From positions 1-9,335 of the forward strand of contig MNUO01000120.1 in NCBI GenBank assembly GCA_001871015.1: a stretch of DNA of 9,335 nucleotides, read 5' to 3'. The first letter of the stretch is position 1. Each line of letters starts with the position of its first letter. Below the pieces are notes generated by a model that had not been told where the DNA came from, made no database searches, and was given only the letters and a program-made list of their open reading frames with translations. The position numbers and the translations under genes were made by a program. This stretch comes from Candidatus Desantisbacteria bacterium CG1_02_38_46 (GTDB taxonomy: Bacteria; Desantisbacteria; UBA1551; UBA1559). Positions 1-4,201 of the stretch are shown piece after piece.

Positions 1-201
1 TCTTTTCTTGGTTACCCTCCTTGATACCCTGACCGAACCATCGGTGATAAGATACAATGCATCCCCGGGTGTGTTTTCTTCAAAAACAACTTCATTTGCC
101 GCTGATGCCTTCTCCTTTACAATACTGGCAATTTGTTCCAACTGCGCCTCATCTAGTTCGGTAAATAATACAATGCTCTTCAGAAATTCTTTCTTTTCCA
201 T
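1..201 (-). CDS. Cyclic-nucleotide-binding-domain protein, N-terminal part (cut by window edge)
   Basis: The first 67 codons of a minus-strand gene are present and the rest lies beyond the left edge. The reading starts MEKKEFLKSIVLFTEL and continues through LDEAQLEQIASIV, VVFEENTPGDALYLI and DGSVRVSRRV. This matches the start of a Crp/Fnr-type cyclic-nucleotide-binding fold: the 'LF..L...QL..IA' helix, then the first beta-roll strands with the G-x-x-x-x-x-LY-I-x-x-G-V turn. Such domains sense a small ligand and pass the signal to an attached output domain. The phosphate-binding cassette and any HTH or enzymatic partner are not in the window, so ligand and output cannot be named. The ATG at 201-199 is preceded by GAGGA four bases upstream. 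The gene lies downstream of tRNA-Glu and the palindromic repeat array, in the same direction. Confidence 0.75.
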   Translation of the reverse strand, partial: MEKKEFLKSIVLFTELDEAQLEQIASIVKEKASAANEVVFEENTPGDALYLITDGSVRVSRRVTKKR

Positions 202-220
202 TCCGTCCTCGTTCCAGAGA

Positions 221-365
221 TGTCAGGTCTTGACATGTAACTCAGGACTTTAGTCCTGACATGTAACTTGGGACTTTAGTCTTGACATGTAACTCAGGAC
301 TTTAGTCCTGACATGTAACTCAGGACTTTAGTCCTGATATTTGTCATTTGTCAAGACCTGGCACC
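221..365. repeat. Four-copy 26-bp palindromic tandem array bounded by inverted repeats
   Basis: Units of 26 bp begin at 231, 257, 283 and 309, with a truncated fifth start at 335. Each unit reads about TGACATGTAACTCAGGACTT then TAGTCC. Copies 1, 3 and 4 are near identical; copy 2 carries substitutions (TTGGGAC, AGTCTT). The centre of a unit is an inverted repeat, TCAGGACT-TT-AGTCCTGA, with 8-bp arms, and ACATGT between units is also self-complementary. The block is framed by CAGGTCTTGACA at 224-235 and its exact reverse complement at 349-360. It lies between tRNA-Glu and the cyclic-nucleotide-binding gene. This is a REP/BIME-like non-coding element. It could fold into serial hairpins in either transcript, but a function is not shown. 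Confidence 0.9.
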
Positions 366-372
366 TTTTTCG

Positions 373-448
373 TGGTGGCGCGTACGAGAGTTGAACTCGT
401 ATCTCTACCTTGAGAGGGTAATGTCCTTAACCGTTAGACTAACGCGCC
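373..448 (-). tRNA. tRNA-Glu (anticodon CUC), CCA encoded
   Basis: A full cloverleaf can be folded on the minus strand. The acceptor GGCGCGT pairs with ACGCGCC. The D arm is GTCT/GGAC. The anticodon stem TTACC/GGTAG holds the loop CTCTCAA, giving anticodon CUC, which reads GAG. The T arm is ACGAG-TTCAACT-CTCGT. The discriminator is A at 376 and CCA is encoded at 375-373. With C at the first anticodon position it should read only GAG, so a UUC isoacceptor is expected elsewhere. It lies about 65 nt downstream of the broken NYN gene. It is not a copy of the half tRNA-Glu at 2492-2534, because the D loop and anticodon-stem bases differ. Confidence 0.95.
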
Positions 449-513
449 GTGCTTACTTTATAAAAATTTTAAAAAGGCACCAATGTTCCAAAGTTTTTTA
501 AGATCTTTAGCTA

Positions 514-738
514 TTAAAAACAGCATTTAAGAAATTGGCTATTGAGAAAAATAAATTTATCACACACCTGTCTTAAATGCCAAGATGCACAATGTCTTGC
601 TTGACGGTTTTTCCTTGGCCAGAAATATGCATTTTCTACGTGTTTCCCTTTTCTCTTCACAGCTTCTATTACATATGCAAAATCTCCATCACCACTTACT
701 AAAATACATGTATCATAAGCATTTTCGTAAGCCATTTC
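514..738 (-). pseudogene. NYN/PIN-like (LabA/DUF88-type) protein, 3' part, severed by IS630
   Basis: This is the C-terminal 74 codons of the split NYN gene. It continues in frame from the part at 1876-2188 once the IS and one TA are removed: the junction codons become CTA-GAA-ATG, giving ...DML-EMAYENAYD.... It holds the conserved CILVSGDGDFAYVIE segment, whose two aspartates (restored residues 122 and 124) belong to the NYN metal-binding acidic cluster, followed by the GKHVE strand and the RQVCDKFIFL segment near the end. An ATG at 735 could allow internal initiation, but no Shine-Dalgarno site precedes it and the sequence upstream is now the IS end. It is probably not a functional protein alone. 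Confidence 0.85.
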
Positions 739-740
739 TA

Positions 741-771
741 GTGTGATGTTTCATAAATAACTTGACATTTG
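741..771 (+). repeat. IS630 left inverted repeat
   Basis: This 31-bp end pairs with 1843-1873. The outer 12 bp differ at one base, and the inner block ACATTTG (764-771 region) is again shared. It contains the -35 box of the transposase promoter. Confidence 0.85.
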
Positions 772-790
772 GACATTTATGTGGTATAAT
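762..790 (+). promoter_or_regulatory. Sigma70-type promoter of the transposase
   Basis: TTGACA at 762-767 and TATAAT at 785-790 are separated by exactly 17 bp, a perfect housekeeping consensus. Transcription should start at about 797, next to the ATG at 798. The -35 box lies inside the left inverted repeat, so transposase bound to the end could repress its own transcription (inference). Confidence 0.85.
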
Positions 791-797
791 AATATGC

Positions 798-1862
798 ATG
801 AATATATCAGAACGAATCATGCTTACACCGGAAGAAGAATCGGCTGTCAGTTGCTGGGCGAAAGGGAAAAGATTTCCAGTGCGTTTAGTCCAGCGGGCGC
901 AAATCATCCAGATGGCATCGCAGGGTGTTTTCAATCACGACATAGCCAGGCACTTGGGTATCTCCCGTCCGACCGTCCAGTTATGGCGGAAGCGTTTTTT
1001 GGCTCTGCGATTAGCGGGGTTGGAAAAAGACGCCCCGCGTCCGGGACGTTTCCCAAAGATCAGTCACCAGAAAGTTACAGCTATAGTGAGTGCTACCCTG
1101 CATACAACGCCTTCCAATGCAACTCACTGGAGTGTGCGCACTATGGCCAAATCGCAGAGAATCAGCGAAGCAACTGTCTGGCGCATCTGGAAACAATACA
1201 ATCTGAAACCCCATTTGATCAAAACGTTCAAGCTCAGCCGGGACAAGCGGTTCCTGGAGAAACTTTACGATATTGTTGGTCTTTATATGAATCCGCCGGA
1301 CAAATCGATTGTCTTCTGTGTGGACGAAAAAAGCCAGATTCAGGCATTAGAGCGGACACAGCCCTTGCTTCCGCTGAGGCCAGGTATTCCTGCAAGACAA
1401 ACTCACGATTATATGCGCCATGGTACAACGACATTATTTGCAGCATTAAACATGCTCGACGGCACTGTGCTGGGAGATTGTATGCCACGGCACAGACATC
1501 AGGAATTTATCAGATTCCTGCAGACTATCAATACAAAGACTCCTCTGGATCTGGACCTTCACCTGATAGTCGACAACTACGGCACACACAAACATCAACG
1601 TGTTCAGAGGTGGTTAAAACGCCATCCCAGGTTTCACATGCATTTTACGCCCACATCCAGTTCGTGGGTAAACCTGGTAGAACGATGGTTCTCCGAGATA
1701 ACATTAAAAAGAATTCGTCGTGGCTCGTTCAAAAATGTAAAAGAGCTAATCACAGTTATCAAACAATACATTGAATCTCATAATCAAAATCCAAAAGTAT
1801 TCGTTTGGACTGCTTCAGTTGAAAGCATTATGAGAAAAATTTCAAATGTAAAGATCTGTTAG
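798..1862 (+). CDS. IS630-family DDE transposase
   Basis: This 354-residue enzyme would cut and rejoin the IS ends at TA sites. The N-terminal region has a helix-turn-helix (about 45-66, HDIARHLGISRPTVQLW) and a second winged-helix-like segment (about 88-135) for end recognition. The catalytic DDE domain follows: D176 in VFCVDEKSQ, D259 in HLIVDNYGTHKH, and E295 in SSSWVNLVERWFSEIT, the last being the hallmark IS630 block. Length and motif spacing fit an intact enzyme with no frameshift. I start it at ATG 798: the TTG at 762 is the -35 box, so translation cannot begin there on this promoter's mRNA. No Shine-Dalgarno site precedes 798 or the next in-frame ATG at 819, so the mRNA may be leaderless. 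The stop at 1860-1862 lies within the right inverted repeat. Confidence 0.93.
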   Translation: MNISERIMLTPEEESAVSCWAKGKRFPVRLVQRAQIIQMASQGVFNHDIARHLGISRPTVQLWRKRFLALRLAGLEKDAPRPGRFPKISHQKVTAIVSATLHTTPSNATHWSVRTMAKSQRISEATVWRIWKQYNLKPHLIKTFKLSRDKRFLEKLYDIVGLYMNPPDKSIVFCVDEKSQIQALERTQPLLPLRPGIPARQTHDYMRHGTTTLFAALNMLDGTVLGDCMPRHRHQEFIRFLQTINTKTPLDLDLHLIVDNYGTHKHQRVQRWLKRHPRFHMHFTPTSSSWVNLVERWFSEITLKRIRRGSFKNVKELITVIKQYIESHNQNPKVFVWTASVESIMRKISNVKIC

Positions 1863-1873
1863 AAACACCACAC
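1843..1873 (-). repeat. IS630 right inverted repeat
   Basis: This is the partner of 741-771. It carries the transposase stop codon, and read on the minus strand it adds the residues WCF and a TAA stop to the severed NYN protein. Confidence 0.85.
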
Positions 1874-2188
1874 TAGCATATCGGTGGCAATTGCAACATC
1901 CACGCCTTTTTCTTCAGGTGGAGCTCCTTCTCTTTTTTCAAGCCTGCCTAACCTTACTGTAAAATTCGGTATAGTTCTCAGATAGGCAAAGAACCTTTGT
2001 TGATCTTTATATCTTTCTCCTTCATTGGTGCTCAAAGTAGCATTGTAATAGTAAGTACGTAATAAATCTCTCTGTCCCACCAATAATTCAACAAACTTCT
2101 GAAAATTAATTTTTGAAATACCGATATTTTCTTTAAGGCCGTGGTAGAAATTACTTCCATCAATAAAAATAGCAATTCTTTCATCCAT
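1859..2188 (-). pseudogene. NYN/PIN-like (LabA/DUF88-type) protein, 5' part, severed by IS630
   Basis: The host-derived part is 1876-2188 (105 codons counting the TA). Translation then runs into the IS end and stops after VWCF at 1859-1861. The start is ATG 2188, with AGGGAG five bases upstream; a GTG at 2194 overlaps that Shine-Dalgarno site and is unlikely. Visible NYN features are the first strand RIAIFIDGSNFYHGL with D10, a YYYNA strand, and EEKGVDVAIATDML with D97 and D103. Joined to 514-738 it gives 179 residues, a normal length for a single-domain NYN protein. The family has a PIN/FLAP-nuclease-like fold and is thought to act on RNA with a metal ion; the substrate here is unknown. The truncated product lacks the SGDGDF motif, so it should be inactive. 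Its expression looks controlled by the leader at 2200-2329. Confidence 0.88.
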
Positions 2189-2199
2189 GCCCACTCCCT

Positions 2200-2234
2200 A
2201 AAAAGAAACAGGGGGTTGACTCAGCAACCCCCTG
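2200..2234 (-). terminator. Intrinsic terminator in the NYN leader (candidate attenuator)
   Basis: A perfect 10-bp stem, CAGGGGGTTG (2225-2234 on the minus strand) with CAACCCCCTG (2209-2218), encloses a 6-nt loop. It is followed directly by TTTCTTTTT (2208-2200). The T-run abuts the AGGGAG ribosome site of the NYN gene. The terminator therefore ends transcription just before the coding sequence unless it is prevented from forming. Confidence 0.85.
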
Positions 2235-2329
2235 GAGGTAATAAACCCATTCTTGACAAGCAAAAATGGGGAGATAATAATCCTTGCATCCCAACTGAAA
2301 TGCAAGGTGCATTCTTCAATTCTTCTACT
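2200..2329 (-). promoter_or_regulatory. Structured 5' leader of the NYN gene, possible cis-regulatory RNA or small RNA
   Basis: About 130 nt separate the predicted start (about 2329) from the terminator end. In order, two hairpins precede the terminator: an 8-bp stem CCTTGCAT/ATGCAAGG (2300-2307 with 2282-2289), and a 9-bp stem with one G-U pair (2262-2270 with 2246-2254, 7-nt loop). CTCCCC at 2268-2273, at the base of hairpin 2, could instead pair with the G-run of the terminator stem (2228-2232), giving a mutually exclusive antiterminator. I recognise no T-box, SAM, preQ1 or other known riboswitch signature. The transcript could equally be an independent terminated small RNA. Confidence 0.5.
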
Positions 2330-2335
2330 GTATAT

Positions 2336-2363
2336 AGTATACTCATTTTTTCTCAAAAGTCAA
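2336..2363 (-). promoter_or_regulatory. Sigma70-type promoter for the NYN leader and gene
   Basis: On the minus strand TTGACT (2363-2358) and TATACT (2341-2336) are separated by 16 bp in an AT-rich tract. The start would be near 2329. This gives the NYN gene transcription independent of the gltX/tRNA unit upstream. Confidence 0.7.
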
Positions 2364-2419
2364 GTTTTCTATGCATTTTATTTGGCATTTTATTTAATTT
2401 CTTACTCAATCTATACTCT

Positions 2420-2450
2420 ATATCCCGAATTTCAAAAGTGGGATATCTTT
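2420..2450. repeat. Short inverted repeat in the spacer between half tRNA-Glu and the NYN promoter
   Basis: ATATCCC (2420-2426) and GGGATAT (2440-2446) form a 7-bp stem with a 13-nt loop, followed on the plus strand by CTTTTT. It may be a weak plus-strand terminator or a decayed palindromic element. Otherwise 2364-2491 shows only AT-rich sequence with no convincing gene. Confidence 0.4.
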
Positions 2451-2491
2451 TTACTAACCATTTCTTTACTTCTCTCTATCTCATCTTTTTT

Positions 2492-2534
2492 CCGCCTTGA
2501 GAGGGCGATATCCTGACCACTAGACTAACGCGCC
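2492..2534 (-). pseudogene. Truncated tRNA-Glu (CUC): 5' 43 nt only
   Basis: From 2534 the minus strand reads GGCGCGT (acceptor 5' strand), TA, a D arm GTCTAGTGGTCAGGAT and a complete anticodon arm TCGCC-CTCTCAA-GGCGG with anticodon CUC. It stops exactly at tRNA position 43 and is followed by AAAAAAGATG. The variable loop, T arm and acceptor 3' strand are missing and do not occur elsewhere in the window. The anticodon stem is self-consistent up to the break, so this is a broken gene and not half of a hybrid with the intact tRNA-Glu at 373-448. It lies 17 nt downstream of tRNA-Gln, as expected for an ancestral Gln-Glu tRNA pair. Confidence 0.88.
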
Positions 2535-2551
2535 GCAAAAATTCAAATCCA

Positions 2552-2623
2552 CTGCCCGACCAGGACTCGAACCTGGAATTACCTGCTCCAGAGGCAGGTG
2601 TGTTACCATTACACTATCGGGCA
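2552..2623 (-). tRNA. tRNA-Gln (anticodon CUG)
   Basis: The full cloverleaf is on the minus strand. Acceptor TGCCCGA/TCGGGCA, D arm GTGT/ACAC, anticodon arm CCTGC-CTCTGGA-GCAGG with anticodon CUG (reads CAG), T arm CCAGG-TTCGAGT-CCTGG, discriminator G at 2552. CCA is not encoded (TGG follows), unlike the tRNA-Glu at 373-448. It begins 28 nt after the gltX stop and is probably cotranscribed with it. Confidence 0.96.
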
Positions 2624-2651
2624 ATATAAAAGTACAATATTTATAATGGTT

Positions 2652-4178
2652 TTAAAAAATAGTGTCTGTCCCTATTTTTAATCGGGCTATAGTTTTTTCT
2701 CTTCCAAGTAATGCTATAGATTCAAATAAACTGGGACCTACTGTCTTACCTGTAAGCACATATCGCAGGGGATGAATAATATCTTTTGCCTTTAAACCCA
2801 ATTCCCTGGCAACATCACGCACAGTCTGCTCAATATTCTGGTGGTCAAACATAATACTTGCAAATTTTTCTTTAAGTACAGCGAGCCCCTTTCTAACCTT
2901 TTCATCGCTCAACTTACTGGATAATTCGGTTTCATCATACTTAATCTCATCGGTGAAGAAAAACGAGCCGTATGTTTCAATGTCTGAAATAATCTTGAGT
3001 CTGTCTCCGATTATATTTACTATTTCTTTAATTTTATCTTTTTCTGCACCCCGATGTAACTCCGATGCTTCCGATACGGAATCCGATATAACATCGGACA
3101 TCGGAGCACTACAAATCGCTCCGCTACTTACAAGATATTCAATAACCAGGTCTGTTTTTTTGTCCGGGTCCATATTTTTAAGATACTCACTGTTTATCCA
3201 GGTTAGTTTGTCAATATCAAAAATTGCAGGATTCTTTGAAACACGTTCAATAATAAATTCTTTTATCATATCTTCCACACGCAAAATCTGGCGTATTCCA
3301 TCAGGCGCCCATCCTAAGAGCACAAGGTAATTTACAAGTGCCTCCGGCAGAAATCCCTGCTCCCGATACCACCCGACTGAAACTGTTCCGTGACGCTTGC
3401 TCAAAGGAGAACCATCCTTACCAAGTATCAAGGGAATGTGAACATAAACCGGCTCTTTAAAACCGAGTGCTCGATAAAGCAGGATTTGACGTGGGGTATT
3501 GGAAATATGTTCATCTCCACGGATAACATGGGTAATTTCCATAAGAGCATCATCAATCACATTTGCAAAATTATAGGTCGGTAAACCACCTCTACCAGAG
3601 TTGACAGCGGACACACCTGATTTCAGTATTACAAAGTCGTCAAGCAATTTATTGTCAAAGACTACCTCTCCGCGGATTAAATCCCTAAATTCTGTTTTGC
3701 CTTCATCAGGAATTTTGAACCGAACCGCAGGTCTTCTTCCTTCTGCTTCATATTTTTTCTTCTCTTCAGAACCTAAATTTCTGCATCGTCCATCATATCC
3801 GGGAGTCTTATGCTCTGACAGAGCAAGATTGCGCCTCTGCTCAAGTTCAAAAGGAGTGCAATAACAATAATAAGCATAACCTTTTTCAAAAAGAATTTTT
3901 ATATATTTCGGATATATCTCCTGCCTCTGTGATTGAAAATAAGGTCCGAAATTACCCTCTGTATTTGGTCCTTCATCCCAGTCAAGCCCTAACCATTTCA
4001 AATCCTCAAGAATTGATTCAAGTGAAGATTCATCAGTTCTTAAGATATCCGTATCCTCAATACGCAGGATAAATACTCCCTTATTATGACGGGCAAAAAG
4101 CCAGTTAAACAATGCTGTCCTTGCTCCGCCGATATGCAGATAGCCCGTTGGACTGGGTGCAAACCTCACTCGTACCAT
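2652..4178 (-). CDS. gltX: Glutamyl-tRNA synthetase
   Basis: This class I synthetase ligates glutamate to tRNA-Glu, and also to tRNA-Gln in bacteria that use the GatCAB amidotransferase; which applies here cannot be read from the window. I start at ATG 4178 (MVRVRFAPSPTG), with GGGAGGG about 10 nt upstream; an in-frame GTG at 4205 would add nine atypical residues. The HIGH motif is PSPTGYLHIGG (8-18) and the KMSKS equivalent is PLSKRHG (258-264), in a Rossmann domain running to about 310. The helical anticodon-binding region follows. At 508 residues it is about 40 longer than compact family members. The excess falls in three places: GVSAVNSGRGG before LPTYNFA (188-198), a Ser/Asp/Glu-rich stretch at about 356-379 made by a palindromic DNA element, and the tail IGTDTIF made by another repeat. 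serA lies immediately upstream, and tRNA-Gln and half tRNA-Glu downstream. Confidence 0.95.
   Translation of the reverse strand: MVRVRFAPSPTGYLHIGGARTALFNWLFARHNKGVFILRIEDTDILRTDESSLESILEDLKWLGLDWDEGPNTEGNFGPYFQSQRQEIYPKYIKILFEKGYAYYCYCTPFELEQRRNLALSEHKTPGYDGRCRNLGSEEKKKYEAEGRRPAVRFKIPDEGKTEFRDLIRGEVVFDNKLLDDFVILKSGVSAVNSGRGGLPTYNFANVIDDALMEITHVIRGDEHISNTPRQILLYRALGFKEPVYVHIPLILGKDGSPLSKRHGTVSVGWYREQGFLPEALVNYLVLLGWAPDGIRQILRVEDMIKEFIIERVSKNPAIFDIDKLTWINSEYLKNMDPDKKTDLVIEYLVSSGAICSAPMSDVISDSVSEASELHRGAEKDKIKEIVNIIGDRLKIISDIETYGSFFFTDEIKYDETELSSKLSDEKVRKGLAVLKEKFASIMFDHQNIEQTVRDVARELGLKAKDIIHPLRYVLTGKTVGPSLFESIALLGREKTIARLKIGTDTIF
2655..2679. repeat. REP-like hairpin forming the gltX 3' end
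   Basis: AAAAATAG (2655-2662) and CTATTTTT (2672-2679) form an 8-bp stem around TGTCTGTCC. On the minus strand it reads TAGGGACAGACACTATTTTT and encodes the last GltX residues; the stop codon follows directly at 2654-2652. I recall this GGGACAGACAC type of motif as a common dispersed repeat in environmental bacterial genomes, but I did not check this. It may also weakly terminate the mRNA. Confidence 0.6.
3049..3106. repeat. Palindromic element inserted in frame within gltX
   Basis: CTCCGATG (3060-3067) and CATCGGAG (3099-3106) are perfect 8-bp inverted arms. They enclose further CCGAT/ATCGG copies, including TTCCG-ATA-CGGAA. The hexamer TCCGAT or its complement recurs about seven times in 58 bp. 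It encodes GltX residues about 358-373 (APMSDVISDSVSEASE), a low-complexity acidic patch unlike the rest of the enzyme. It shares the CCGATG/CATCGG core with the palindrome at 9171-9192. Confidence 0.75.
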
Positions 4179-4201
4179 TTTATTTTGACCCTCCCACGAC
4201 T

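Larger units (their letters stand above)
739..1875 (+). mobile_element. Complete IS630-family insertion sequence with TA target duplication
   Basis: The element proper is 741-1873 (1133 bp), and the direct repeat TA lies at 739-740 and 1874-1875. Imperfect terminal inverted repeats of about 31 bp start GTGTGATGTTTC on the left and GTGTGGTGTTTC on the right (reverse complement); I count 24 of 31 positions identical. One full-length DDE transposase fills the interior. TA-targeted insertion and these ends are typical of the IS630/Tc1/mariner superfamily. The element lies antisense to the host gene, whose reading frame is restored by clean removal. This fixes the boundaries to the base and suggests a fairly recent insertion. 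Its coding part looks less AT-rich than its surroundings. Confidence 0.95.

Noticed and set aside
8-253. Plus-strand frame over the left edge
   Set aside because: The minus-strand reading matches a cyclic-nucleotide-binding domain; the plus frame has no recognisable features and runs into the repeat array.
231-336. CRISPR array
   Set aside because: The 26-bp units are directly contiguous with no unique spacers, only four copies, and no cas genes are nearby.
762-797. TTG start extending the transposase by 12 residues
   Set aside because: TTGACA here is the -35 box of a perfect promoter and the added residues would lie upstream of the transcription start.
779-1774. Long second plus-strand open frame overlapping the transposase
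   Set aside because: It is a shadow in another frame; the 798-1862 frame carries the HTH and the DDE residues and ends inside the IS end.
2141-2516. Plus-strand frames across the NYN leader and tRNA fragment
   Set aside because: They overlap a minus-strand promoter, terminator and half tRNA, have AT-driven composition and no ribosome site.
448-2534. Integrase-type island with attachment sites in the two tRNA-Glu sequences
   Set aside because: No integrase is present, the broken copy is the 5' half rather than a 3' end, and the D-loop and anticodon-stem differences argue against a simple att duplication.
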